DNA of 64,000 nucleotides, from assembly GCF_006151805.1 (NCBI RefSeq), contig NZ_VDDA01000013.1, forward strand, positions 1-64,000, written 5' to 3'. Of the stretch, positions 46,505-55,099 are shown one piece after another. The notes beneath the pieces are model-generated. The model did not search any database. It saw only the letters and a list, made by a program, of their open reading frames with translations, and was not told where the DNA came from. Position 1 is the first letter of the stretch; each line of letters opens with the position of its first letter. This stretch comes from Methylobacterium terricola (GTDB taxonomy: Bacteria > Pseudomonadota > Alphaproteobacteria > Rhizobiales > Beijerinckiaceae). A program made the translations under genes and the position numbers.

Positions 46505-47971
46505 CTAACCCGGCTCCGTCTCCCCCCTCCGTGTCCGCGCCTGCTGCCACGCCAACAGCCCGGTTCCGGTCGCGGCCAGGACCAGGAGCCAGACGACCCG
46601 GGCCTGGTAGCGGTCGTGCACGGCCGAGAGGCCGCCGGTGACGACGGCGTTGGCGGCGAGCAGGAGCGCCAGGAGGACGACGAGGGGCAGGACGCGCCGG
46701 CGTCCAGGCCAGCGCGCCAGGGCGCCAGTGGCGAGGACCAGGATCGAGAGCGGCAGCATCACGGCCTGAATCGCGTTGGGCAGCCGCAGGTCGAGGCCCT
46801 GCATCTGGCTCGAGGCGGCGAAGGAGTCGGCGCCTGACCGGCCATAGACCTCGCGCACCGCCCGGACGGCCTGGGTGTCTGCCGGATAGGGCGCGAGCCC
46901 GTCGCCGATCGCGACCCGCCAGGTCTGGCGCAGGCCGTTGATCAGCGTCGTTCCGACCTGGCCCAAGGGATCGATCCGCAACGCCTTGCGGACCACCTCG
47001 CGCGCTTCGGGCTCGGTCGGGGCCCACCAGCCGAGATCCGCCAGGGGGCCGTCCCACAGGAAGAAGTCGGAGACCGGCACGCCGTTGGGGCGCGCGTCGC
47101 CGAGGTCGCGATAGGCGCGCAGGCGGTCGAGCTGCCCGCACAGCCGGTACCCCGCGGACGGGCACTCGGTTTCGAGCACCTGGAGGGCGGGGCCGTCGTC
47201 GAGGAGGCGGGCGAGCAGGAAGGTCGCGCTGGAGGCCGACAGGACAGGGCCGCGCCGCGCCGCGAGGTTGACGCTGACGAGCGCCGCCGCTCCGAGCCCG
47301 ATCGCCAGGCCGAGGGCGAGGAGCGGCGCGACGAGGCGGCGGAGCCCGCCCGCCGGCCGCCAGCCGAACAGGACGAGGAGAGCCGTCGCCGGCAATGCCG
47401 AGGCGGCGAGGGGCAGGTTGCCGTAATGGACGCTTACCGAGCCGGTGACGGTGGCAAGCGCCACGCTCCGCGCGAGCCGCGCCATCCGCTCCCAGGCGAG
47501 CACGAGGAGGAGCAAGGCCAGGATCAGGCAGGCGGAGAACACGTCCGGCACCAGCTGGCCGGCGAACCAGGGCAGGCCGGTGGCGCCGGCGAGCACGATC
47601 CCGGCGACCAGGATCGCCCCGGGACCGGTCACGCCGAGCAGGGCCCGCAGGAACAGCCGGAGCAGGATGGCGACCGCCAGCGCCTGCACGGCCACGACCG
47701 GCCAGGGGGAGCCCAGCGGCCGGAACAGCGTGGTGAAGAGCCCGTAGAAGATCGGCCGGTCCCAGGGGGCGGAGAGATGCGCGCCCGACAGGAGGTAGGT
47801 GCCGGTATCGGCGAAGACGAACGGGAAGCCGTTCGCCAAGGCCGGCCCGAGCAGCAGGAGGGCCGTCAGGACGGTCGCGCCGTAGTCTGCCAGGCGCTGC
47901 CGCGCCGAGGCCGAGGGGGAGCGGGCCGGGAGGTCGCTCCTGCTGGAGGCGTCGCGGGTCGCTGCGGTCAC
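46505..47971 (-). CDS. Polytopic membrane protein of the polysaccharide cluster, family unknown
   Basis: The 488-residue protein has about ten hydrophobic segments (ATVLTALLLLGPALANG, VVAVQALAVAILLRLFL, AILVAGIVLAGATGLPW and more). A hydrophilic loop of about 110 residues lies in the C-terminal half, with Cys residues (ETECPSAGYRLCGQL). The shape is that of GT-C-like or O-antigen-type membrane glycosyltransferases, but no family motif is certain. The GTG at 47971 overlaps the gtrA stop as GTGA, which fixes the start. Last gene of a three-gene operon. Confidence 0.65.
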   Translation of the reverse strand: MTAATRDASSRSDLPARSPSASARQRLADYGATVLTALLLLGPALANGFPFVFADTGTYLLSGAHLSAPWDRPIFYGLFTTLFRPLGSPWPVVAVQALAVAILLRLFLRALLGVTGPGAILVAGIVLAGATGLPWFAGQLVPDVFSACLILALLLLVLAWERMARLARSVALATVTGSVSVHYGNLPLAASALPATALLVLFGWRPAGGLRRLVAPLLALGLAIGLGAAALVSVNLAARRGPVLSASSATFLLARLLDDGPALQVLETECPSAGYRLCGQLDRLRAYRDLGDARPNGVPVSDFFLWDGPLADLGWWAPTEPEAREVVRKALRIDPLGQVGTTLINGLRQTWRVAIGDGLAPYPADTQAVRAVREVYGRSGADSFAASSQMQGLDLRLPNAIQAVMLPLSILVLATGALARWPGRRRVLPLVVLLALLLAANAVVTGGLSAVHDRYQARVVWLLVLAATGTGLLAWQQARTRRGETEPG

Positions 47972-48387
47972 GGGACCCTCCCCGGAACCGTGTGGGGCGC
48001 CGGGCGGAAGACCACCCGGCGCGAGAGCCAGAAGTTCAGGGCGAGCCCGGCGAGCGTGCCGGCGGCGAGGGCGACGACGAGGCGCGGGCCGGTCGGCGCG
48101 GCAACCCCGAGGACGAGGCCGAACACTCCGTAGTTGACGGCGCCGCCGAGGCCGTTCGCCGCCAGGAAGAGCAGCCACCGGCGCCAGACCGGGGCCGCCG
48201 CCGCATCGCCGAAGGTGACGATGCGGTTGAGCGCGAAGGTCGTGCTCGCCGCCGCGAGCCAGGACAGGAGGCGGCCGGCGAGCGGCGGCAGGCCGAGGCC
48301 CACCGCGGCGAGCAGCAGGCCGGCATCGACGAGGAAGCCCACGAGGCCGACGGCGCAGAAGCGCAGGAACTGCCCGGCTCCCCTCAC
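47968..48387 (-). CDS. GtrA-family membrane protein
   Basis: The 139-residue protein has four hydrophobic segments and the GtrA pattern (FLRFCAVGLVGFLVDAGLLL, TFALNRIVTFGD, LNFWLSRRVVF). GtrA proteins help move lipid-linked sugars across the inner membrane. The GTG at 48387 overlaps the stop of the preceding glycosyltransferase gene; the stop overlaps the next start. Confidence 0.85.
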   Translation of the reverse strand: MRGAGQFLRFCAVGLVGFLVDAGLLLAAVGLGLPPLAGRLLSWLAAASTTFALNRIVTFGDAAAAPVWRRWLLFLAANGLGGAVNYGVFGLVLGVAAPTGPRLVVALAAGTLAGLALNFWLSRRVVFRPAPHTVPGRVP

Positions 48388-49481
48388 GCCTCGGCCCTAC
48401 CGAGGGTGGCCGGCGAGAGGCCCGGATGGCCGGCCCGGTGTTCTACGGCCGCCCGCGGCGCGACCTGCGGCACCGGCGCGATCGCCGCGCGGGCGGCCGG
48501 CGACAGCGGGATCTCGAGATAGCGCATGCGCTTCATCTCGCGGCGCCCGAGGGTGACGGTCTGGAGGATCAGGCCGCAGAGCAGGGACAGGAAGGCGAGC
48601 AGCATCATGCCGGTCACCAGCACCGCCGTCGGCAGGCGCGGCACCAGCCCGGTCTCGACATAGACCGTGACCAGGGGCACGCTCAGCACCAGGGCGGCGC
48701 CGGCGAGGCCCGCGAAGATCAGGGCGAAGAACGGCAGCGGCCGTTCCTCCTTCACCAGGGTGGCGATCGCCCGCAGGATGCGCACGCCGTCGTGCAGGGT
48801 GCGCAGCTTGCTGGCCGAGCCCTCGGGCCGCTCGCCGTAGGCGGTGACGATCTCGGCGGTCGGCATGCGCAGCTCGAGGGCGTGGACCGTCAGCTCGGTC
48901 TCGATCTCGAACCCGGCGGCCAAAGCCGGGAACGACTTCACGTAGCGCCGCGAGAACACCCGGTAGCCCGACAGCATGTCGTCGAAGCGCCGCCCGAACA
49001 CCGCACCGACGAGGCCGGTGAGCACCCGGTTGCCAACGCGGTGGCCGGGCCGGTACGCCTCGGTGCAGGAGGCCCGGCGGGCGCCGTTGACCATGTCGAG
49101 CTGGCGCGTCAGCAATTCATCGACGAGGCGGCGCGCGGCGGCCGCCTCGTAGGTGCCGTCGCCGTCCGCCATCACGTAGACGTCGGCCTCGACGTCGGCG
49201 AACATCCGGCGCACCACGTTGCCCTTGCCCGGCAGGGGCTCGAAGCGCACCACCGCCCCGGCGCGGGCGGCTGCCTCGGCGGTGCCGTCGGTCGAGGCGT
49301 TGTCGTAGACGTAGACCGTCGCCTCCGGCAGGGCGCCGCGAAACTCCTCGACCACCCGGGCGATCGTCGCCGCCTCGTTGCGGCACGGAATCAGCACCGC
49401 GATCTCCGGCCGCGGCGCGGCCTCCGGCTCGGCCTCCCGGTGCCGCCCCTCGACGATCCTGACCTGCTGTGCGCGCGCCAT
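48384..49481 (-). CDS. Glycosyltransferase family 2, polyprenyl-phosphate sugar transferase type
   Basis: The 365-residue protein has a GT2 domain at about 25-245: IAVLIPCRNEAATIARVVEE, VYVYDNASTDGTAE, PGKGNVVRRMF, DXD-type MADGDGTYE and the DDMLSGYRVFSRRYVKSFP acceptor region. Two C-terminal membrane segments follow (LIFAGLAGAALVLSVPLVTV; LVTGMMLLAFLSLLCGLIL). The family includes dolichyl/undecaprenyl-phosphate sugar synthases that pair with GtrA. It starts at the ATG at 49481. Confidence 0.88.
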   Translation of the reverse strand: MARAQQVRIVEGRHREAEPEAAPRPEIAVLIPCRNEAATIARVVEEFRGALPEATVYVYDNASTDGTAEAAARAGAVVRFEPLPGKGNVVRRMFADVEADVYVMADGDGTYEAAAARRLVDELLTRQLDMVNGARRASCTEAYRPGHRVGNRVLTGLVGAVFGRRFDDMLSGYRVFSRRYVKSFPALAAGFEIETELTVHALELRMPTAEIVTAYGERPEGSASKLRTLHDGVRILRAIATLVKEERPLPFFALIFAGLAGAALVLSVPLVTVYVETGLVPRLPTAVLVTGMMLLAFLSLLCGLILQTVTLGRREMKRMRYLEIPLSPAARAAIAPVPQVAPRAAVEHRAGHPGLSPATLGRAEA

Positions 49482-49618
49482 CGGCTTCTCCCCGGGAAGC
49501 TGTGCGGGTCCGACGTCGAGGCCGCCCGCAGCGGGACCGGTGCGGCGCCCCCGGTGCGGGGCCGGCGCCGTCGGTGGCCACGATGCCGGGCGGGGCCCCG
49601 AGGCGGCTACCTGACCGA

Positions 49619-50728
49619 TCAGCGGGCCGGCCTCCGCCTTTGGTTGGCACCGGTACCGTCCTCGGTGGCCCTCCCGGTCCTCCCCCTGGCCGCCGCCATG
49701 CCCGCGTCCCGGGCCGCCATCCGCGCCTGCTCCAGCACCGCCGCCATCGCGGGGGCGACCGCCCGGAAGGTGGTGCCCTCGGCCACGGTCCGGCGGGCGC
49801 CGGCACCAAGGCGTGCCCGGAGCGCGGCATCGTCCCACAGGGCCGCGATGCCGGCGGCGAGGGCGACCGGGTTCTCCGGCGGGACCAGGAGGCCGTTGCG
49901 CCCCTCGACCACGTAATCCTCGGTCCCGGCGGCTCTCGTCGCCACGACGGGCTTTCCGAGCATCATCGCCTCCAGCACCGTGACCTGGCCCGAGGTGAAG
50001 GCGGTGTTGCGCAGCGGCACGACGTTGACCCGGGCCCGGGCGCAGAGCTCGTGGCACGCATCGATGCCGAGGCCGCTCATCACCGTGACGTTGGCCGGCA
50101 GCGTCAGTCCCGCGACGGCATGGGGGCCGGCGACGATCACGGTCGGCACCCCGAGCAGCCCCGCCGCCGCCGCCAGGGTGCGGTAGTCGCGGTTGGCCGA
50201 GCCCATGGCGAGCACGAAGGGCGCTGCCTCGTCCTCGTGCGCCTCCCGCGGCTCGTCGTGGATCGACAGGGGCACGAAGACGAAGCGGCCGGCCGGCAGG
50301 CCGAGCCAGGCGGCGTAAAGCGCCACCTCGCGCCGCGAATGCACCACGAACACGTCGACCTGGCCCAGCACCCGGCGGGCGAGGCGCCCCTTCCACCCCC
50401 CCGGCGTCCGCCCGAGGTTGAAGCACCAGGCGACGAGCGGCACGTCGGGCCGCCGCAGCACGAGCTTGAGGAGCGCGGCGGTCACGGCGAGCTGCGGGAA
50501 GCCGGTCATGATCCCGGCCTCTCCCCGGGGCGCCGCCCGCACCAGGCGCCAGGCCTGCCAGGCATGGCGCAGGTAATCGGCCCATTCCGACGCGCCGGTC
50601 ACGGCCCGCGAGCGGTCATGGTCGTAGGGCGCCGGCGCCGCCGTGAAGCGGGCGGAGCCCTCGACATGGCCCGTGATCCAGCCGCCGCCCTCGTCCCGCA
50701 GGAACGGAATCGCGAGGATCCACTGCAT
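49619..50728 (-). CDS. Glycosyltransferase family 4-like protein
   Basis: The 369-residue GT-B enzyme has a weakly conserved N-terminal half and a typical donor-binding half: FVLAMGSANRDYRTLAAAA, TVLEAMMLGKPVVATRAAGT and DYVVEGRNGLLVPPENPVA. It probably adds a sugar to the exopolysaccharide repeat unit. The ATG at 50728 (MQWILAIPF) is chosen over in-frame starts up to 50920, which precede Arg-rich residues. It ends 137 bases upstream of the GT2 gene and may lead that operon. Confidence 0.83.
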   Translation of the reverse strand: MQWILAIPFLRDEGGGWITGHVEGSARFTAAPAPYDHDRSRAVTGASEWADYLRHAWQAWRLVRAAPRGEAGIMTGFPQLAVTAALLKLVLRRPDVPLVAWCFNLGRTPGGWKGRLARRVLGQVDVFVVHSRREVALYAAWLGLPAGRFVFVPLSIHDEPREAHEDEAAPFVLAMGSANRDYRTLAAAAGLLGVPTVIVAGPHAVAGLTLPANVTVMSGLGIDACHELCARARVNVVPLRNTAFTSGQVTVLEAMMLGKPVVATRAAGTEDYVVEGRNGLLVPPENPVALAAGIAALWDDAALRARLGAGARRTVAEGTTFRAVAPAMAAVLEQARMAARDAGMAAARGRTGRATEDGTGANQRRRPAR

Positions 50729-51006
50729 CGAACCGGCTCCCGTCTGGTCGCGTCGCATCCCGGCTCGCCGCCGCCGTCGCCCGGCCGCGAGTGTAGGTTG
50801 CATCCGGTCGGGCCGGAGCGGGACCATCCGGCGGCGGCGGCCCCGGGCGCGGCCCCGAGAAAGGCGGCGGGGCTCGCCGAAAGGTGCAGGGCCCTCCCGC
50901 CTTCCGAGGGTGGGGCGCATCGCGGCGGGCGCCCTGAAGGCGGCGCTCCGCTCCCGCTCCCGTCCCGCTACCCTGCCGACGGTCCCGCCGGGAGATCTGT
51001 TCGCCG

Positions 51007-52065
51007 ATGCCTCGCTCCGCCGCCCTCGCGCTCGTCCTCGCCCTGCACGGCGCCGCCGCGGCCCAGCAGGGCGCCGCCCCGGCCGGGCCCGCCGGCCCGT
51101 TCCGGGATCCGGCCGCGCAGCCCTTCGCCTCGACGAGCATCTGGAACACGCCGCTCGGGCGCGGGGCGGAGTTCCAGCCCGCGACCGCCGCCGAGACGGC
51201 GCTCCTGCGCAACCAGAATGCCGGCGGTCCGGCCGGCGCCTTCGCGTGGATCGGCGGCCACGCCTTCGGCCTCTACCGCCAGCGCCCGGACGATCCGGTG
51301 CGCTCCTGGACCTATCGCGGGCGCCCGCCGACCGTGCCGTGGCCCCACGGCGGCGCGCCCGGCGGCGGCCGCTTCGCGATGCGCACCCCGCCCGGCATCG
51401 CCTTCCTGGGCGGGGGCGACGGGCACGCGGTCATCGTCGACGAGGACGGGCGCTACGCCTACGAGATGTGGCGCGGCGCCGCCGACCCGGCCCGCCAGGC
51501 CTACGCGGCGCATTACGTCATCCGCACCGACCTGCGCGGCAGCGGCATCGCCGCCCGGACCGGCATCTCGGAGGGCGTGCGCGCCTTCGGCGGCTCGCTC
51601 ATCGGCGGCCTGGTGCGCCGGGCCGAGCTCGAGAGCGGCGCGATCCGCCACGCCATCGCGATGGCGGCGAGCACCAGCCAGGCGAGCCCGACTGCCATCG
51701 TCTGGCCGGCCTCGACCACCGACAATGACGGCCGCAACGCGCATACCGGCGTGATTCCGATGGGCGCCCTGTTCGCGATCCCGCCCCAGGTCGACCTCGA
51801 CCGCCTCGGCCTCTCGACGCCCGAGGGACGGGCGCTCGCCCGGGCGTTCCAGGAATTCGGCGGCTACATCACCGACACCGCCCATCGCACCCTGGTGATC
51901 GCCTATCTCGAGGAGGGCTGCACCGAGGCGCAGATCAACCACCTGCAATCGGACAAGGACCGGATCCTGACGGTGCTGACGATGGTGACCAACAACGCCG
52001 CCGCAAATCCCGGCGGTCCCGGCCCCCGCGTGGCCGCGCCGCCGCCGCCGTTGCAGGGGGAATGA
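51007..52065 (+). CDS. Secreted protein of unknown family in the polysaccharide region
   Basis: The 352-residue product has a signal peptide (1-19, AAAAQQ). The mature part contains STSIWNTPLG, WPHGGAPGGGRFAM, GDGHAVIVDEDGRYAYEMW, TDNDGRNAHTGVIPMG and LEEGCTEAQINHLQSD segments. It looks like a soluble, beta-rich periplasmic or extracellular protein, and the repeated GDGHA / DGRNAH motifs could bind metal or sugar. I do not recognise the family. It is divergent from the GT4 gene and convergent with the LuxR regulator. Confidence 0.75.
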   Translation: MPRSAALALVLALHGAAAAQQGAAPAGPAGPFRDPAAQPFASTSIWNTPLGRGAEFQPATAAETALLRNQNAGGPAGAFAWIGGHAFGLYRQRPDDPVRSWTYRGRPPTVPWPHGGAPGGGRFAMRTPPGIAFLGGGDGHAVIVDEDGRYAYEMWRGAADPARQAYAAHYVIRTDLRGSGIAARTGISEGVRAFGGSLIGGLVRRAELESGAIRHAIAMAASTSQASPTAIVWPASTTDNDGRNAHTGVIPMGALFAIPPQVDLDRLGLSTPEGRALARAFQEFGGYITDTAHRTLVIAYLEEGCTEAQINHLQSDKDRILTVLTMVTNNAAANPGGPGPRVAAPPPPLQGE

Positions 52066-52071
52066 GGCGGC

Positions 52072-52095
52072 GATCCCGGACGCGCGTCCGGGATC
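52072..52095. terminator. Perfect 24-base palindrome after the secreted protein gene
   Basis: GATCCCGGACGC and its exact reverse complement are joined without a loop, starting six bases after the stop. As RNA it would form a strong hairpin with a tight turn. No T-run follows. Confidence 0.5.
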
Positions 52096-52289
52096 TGCCT
52101 GTCGGGCGAACACCCTCCCGGTCATTTCGGGGCCGCGTCGCCGGCGCCCGAACGCCGGACAGGCAGGTCGTTCCGAAGGTCACGGACGGCATCAGGCAGG
52201 GGGCAGGGCGAGCCGATCGGACGCGGAGCGAGCGCTCGGACGAGTCCGCGGCGGATCCGGCGCGGGAGACCTCCCCCGCGCCCCTTTCG

Positions 52290-53051
52290 TCACATCTTCA
52301 TGTCGGAGCGGGTTTCGAAGGCCCGGATCGCCACCTCGGTGCGGTTGGTCGCCCCGACTTTGCGCATGATGTTGCGCACGTGCACCTTGACGGTGCTCTC
52401 CTTCATGTTGAGCTCGAACGCGATGATCTTGTTCGCCTTGCCCTTCTGCAACTGCTCCAGCACCGCGGTCTGGCGCGGGGTGAACTGGCTGCGCGGGTCG
52501 GCCGCGCCGGCCTCCTCGGCGGCGCTCCGGCGTTGCAGCAGGCAGCTCGCGGGCACGAACACGCCGCCGGCCCGCACCAGGCGCATCGCCTCGATCGCCA
52601 CCTTCAGGCTGACATTGGTGGGGATGTAGCCGCGGGCGCCCTCGTTGAGGCGCTCGACGATCTCGCCCGGATCCTCGCTGTCGCAGAGCAGGACGAGGCT
52701 GGTATTCGGCCCGATCCGCGAGCGCAGGACGGCCTCGCGCTGGCCGCCGCCGCGGCCGGCCTCGCGGGGATCGTAGTAGAGCACCACCAGGTCGCCGTCG
52801 TGATGACCGACCTTGCCGCGCTCCCACTCGTCGATCGACGCGAAGGTCACGACGTCGTGGTCCGGGATCGCCTCCGCCAGGCAGTTGCGCAGGCATTCGC
52901 GCACCAGTTGCCGCGGCTCGATGATCGCGATGGCCGGCTTCAGGCCGGCCTCGGGGCCGGGCTCGAACGTGTCCGCCGGGGTGTCATTCGCCTCGACCAG
53001 TCTGCGGCCGCGGGAAGCGAGGCCGTAATCCACGAGAGCAGGCGTCGACAT
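52290..53051 (-). CDS. LuxR/FixJ-type regulator with atypical receiver
   Basis: The 253-residue regulator has a receiver-like domain at about 40-165 and a LuxR helix-turn-helix at 188-245 (QFTPRQTAVLEQLQKGKANK, MKESTVKVHVRNIMRKVGAT). The receiver lacks the usual acidic pair (IAIIEPRQ) and has Thr (T145, GYIPTNVS) where phosphorylated receivers carry Lys. D94 (LYYDP) is a possible but uncertain acceptor. Phosphorylation-independent control is likely. It is probably a regulator of the flanking polysaccharide genes, by position only. Confidence 0.87.
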   Translation of the reverse strand: MSTPALVDYGLASRGRRLVEANDTPADTFEPGPEAGLKPAIAIIEPRQLVRECLRNCLAEAIPDHDVVTFASIDEWERGKVGHHDGDLVVLYYDPREAGRGGGQREAVLRSRIGPNTSLVLLCDSEDPGEIVERLNEGARGYIPTNVSLKVAIEAMRLVRAGGVFVPASCLLQRRSAAEEAGAADPRSQFTPRQTAVLEQLQKGKANKIIAFELNMKESTVKVHVRNIMRKVGATNRTEVAIRAFETRSDMKM

Positions 53052-53506
53052 GCTTCACCTCCACCACTGTACGATCGATCATTATTGTTGGAAGGGCGTC
53101 ACGGACGGGTGGTCACGCCGCGGCCGGGCCGCGCAATGCCACTTCTTGTTCCAGAACCGGATCGTCGGAGGATGCCGGCACCATCGAGCCCTCGACGGTA
53201 TGATCCAGTCGATCCGGCTCTCCGGGTCCGTCCGCTCCTCCTGAATTCAGTCCTAACACGGTCATAAAGCAGATACAATCCTCTATGTGGTGGTTTACCG
53301 CTCATTTCATTGATGATCGTGCCGGAATTGATTGATGGATGACGTAATGAGCAAACTCAAAGATACACGCACAGCGTGCATTGCCAGAAAATCACGAAAA
53401 ATCTCCGGCATCTGAGCGGGTGGATCGCACGAGACACAGGGACAAACGGGATATCGGCTTGACCATGGGCGATCTCAACATCGATAAACTACGACAATAA
53501 AGAAAA

Positions 53507-53728
53507 TCACGATCGTGTGTACACGACCTCCGGAAATGACCTGCGCGTCAAGCGGGACACCGCGAATGAAGGCGGCGCCGCAACGGCCGGGGCGGGCTGC
53601 CCCCCCGGCGTGCGCGCGGCCCTCGGCCACGCCTGCGGGATCACGCAGGTCACGCCGGTCGTGGCGGGAATCAGAGCGGTCTTCGACGTCTGCCCATCGT
53701 CCTCGTTCCACATCGTGGCGATTTCCAT
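53507..53728 (-). CDS. Possible small protein, 73 residues, unknown
   Basis: The frame from the ATG at 53728 uses G/C-ending codons throughout and reads a hydrophilic peptide with a proline/alanine middle and no signal peptide. The complementary plus-strand frame (53517-53753) shares the same wobble positions, so codon bias does not decide which strand is coding. A second ATG lies at 53713. No ribosome-binding site is evident. Hypothetical. Confidence 0.3.
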   Translation of the reverse strand: MEIATMWNEDDGQTSKTALIPATTGVTCVIPQAWPRAARTPGGQPAPAVAAPPSFAVSRLTRRSFPEVVYTRS

Positions 53729-53878
53729 ACATAAACCTATGTATCAGACCTGACATGGATGCAGACCGAATGCCTGCAACTGCGCGGATCAACAATCATC
53801 TGAAGTAGGATACGTCAACCATATCGTTTGATAATTTTTTACGGTGACCGATGCGCAGAAATGGCTCAGACGAGAAAA

Positions 53879-53911
53879 GATCATAGGCGGGCCGCAGGCC
53901 CGCCCATGATC
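53879..53911 (-). terminator. Terminator of the amino-sugar operon
   Basis: A 15-bp stem with one mismatch (53879-53893 with 53897-53911) with a 3-base loop is followed on the minus strand by a T-rich TTTTCTC. It begins 25 bases past the stop of the last aminotransferase. Confidence 0.75.
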
Positions 53912-53935
53912 GGTCGCGACAGCAGTTCCGGGATG

Positions 53936-55099
53936 TCAGGCGCTGAGCGGCAGGGCGGGCCGGCCCGTCAGGGCATCCGCCAGGGCGACGGCCACGGACC
54001 GCACCGTGTCCTCGCCCATGCCGGCATAGAGCGGCAGCAGGATGCAGCGGTCGCGCGCCGCCTCCGAGTGCGGCAGGGCCGCGCGCAACGGCAGGTCGGC
54101 ATAGGCCGGCTCGAGATGGATGCACATCACGCCGCGGCGGCTGGCGATGCCGCGGTCGAGCAGGCCTTGCATCACCGCGACCTGGTCGGCTGCCGGGCCG
54201 AGGCGGATGCAGTAGCTCTGCCAGTTCGACCGGGCCCAGTCCGGCTCCCGCGGGACCTCGACGCCCGGAATCTCCGCCAGGCATTCGGCGTAGAGCCCGG
54301 CGAGGCGTCGGCGCTCGGCGACGATCGCATCAAGGCGCGCGAGCTGCACCCGGCCGATCGCCGCCTGGAGATCCGTTAACCTGTAGTTGTATCCAGTCGT
54401 GGGATAGTCCTCGAACACCACCGCGCGGCTGGCATGGCGTGCGACATCGGAGAGGCCCATCCCGTGCTGGCGCCAGAGCCGGAATTGCCGGTCGAACGCC
54501 GCGTGGCGCGTCACCAGCATGCCGCCCTCCCCGGTGGTGAGGATCTTGCGCGGATGCATTGAGAAGCAGGCGACGTCGCCGAGCGGCCGGCCGATCCGCT
54601 GCCAGGCCCCGTCGATCCGGATCTCCGAGCCGATGGCGCAGGCGGCGTCCTCCACGAGGGCGACGCCGTGGCGGCGGGCGATCCCGATCAGCCGGGCCAT
54701 GTCGCAGGGCATGCCGATCTGGTGGACCGCCAGGATCGCCCGGGTGCGGGGCGTGATCGCGGCCTCGGCCAGGTCCGGGTCAATGGTGAGGGTGTCGGGA
54801 TCGATGTCGACCAGCACCGGCTCGGCCCCGCATTGCCGGATGGCGTTGGCGCAGGCGATGAAGGTATGGCTGACGGTGATCACCTCGTCGCCGGGCCCGA
54901 CCCCGGCGGCGAGCAGGGCGAGATGCAGGGCGGTGGTGCAGTTCGAGACCGCGCAGGCATGCGGCGCGCCGACGGCGTGCGCGAACTCGGATTCGAAGGC
55001 GGCGACCTGCGGCCCCTGCGTGAGCCAGCCGGATCGGATGACGGCGCTCGCCGCCTCGACCTCGGCCTCGCCGAGGCTCGGCTTGATGATCGGGATCAC
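53936..55099 (-). CDS. DegT/DnrJ/EryC1 aminotransferase, second of the cluster
   Basis: The 387-residue PLP enzyme aminates a nucleotide-linked keto-sugar. Motifs are LTQGPQVAAFE, SNCTTALHLALLAAGV, VEDAACAIGSE and the Schiff-base lysine in SMHPRKILTTGEGGM (K185), then GYNYRLTDLQAAIGRVQL. The GTG at 55099 overlaps the epimerase stop as GTGA. Together with the epimerase, it may make a different amino sugar from the first aminotransferase. Substrate unknown. Confidence 0.88.
   Translation of the reverse strand: MIPIIKPSLGEAEVEAASAVIRSGWLTQGPQVAAFESEFAHAVGAPHACAVSNCTTALHLALLAAGVGPGDEVITVSHTFIACANAIRQCGAEPVLVDIDPDTLTIDPDLAEAAITPRTRAILAVHQIGMPCDMARLIGIARRHGVALVEDAACAIGSEIRIDGAWQRIGRPLGDVACFSMHPRKILTTGEGGMLVTRHAAFDRQFRLWRQHGMGLSDVARHASRAVVFEDYPTTGYNYRLTDLQAAIGRVQLARLDAIVAERRRLAGLYAECLAEIPGVEVPREPDWARSNWQSYCIRLGPAADQVAVMQGLLDRGIASRRGVMCIHLEPAYADLPLRAALPHSEAARDRCILLPLYAGMGEDTVRSVAVALADALTGRPALPLSA

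Larger units (their letters stand above)
53052..53935. other. Long AT-rich regulatory region between luxR-type and amino-sugar genes
   Basis: About 880 bases, distinctly AT-richer than the rest, lie between the LuxR regulator and the end of the amino-sugar operon. It carries one possible small gene (listed) and the operon terminator (listed). The part at 53240-53520 has A/T runs and may contain several promoters. An IS remnant was looked for and not seen. Confidence 0.5.

Noticed and set aside
53335..53415. A 26-codon lysine-rich frame in the AT-rich island
   Set aside because: It is short, has no leader evidence and poor start context; insufficient support for a leader peptide.
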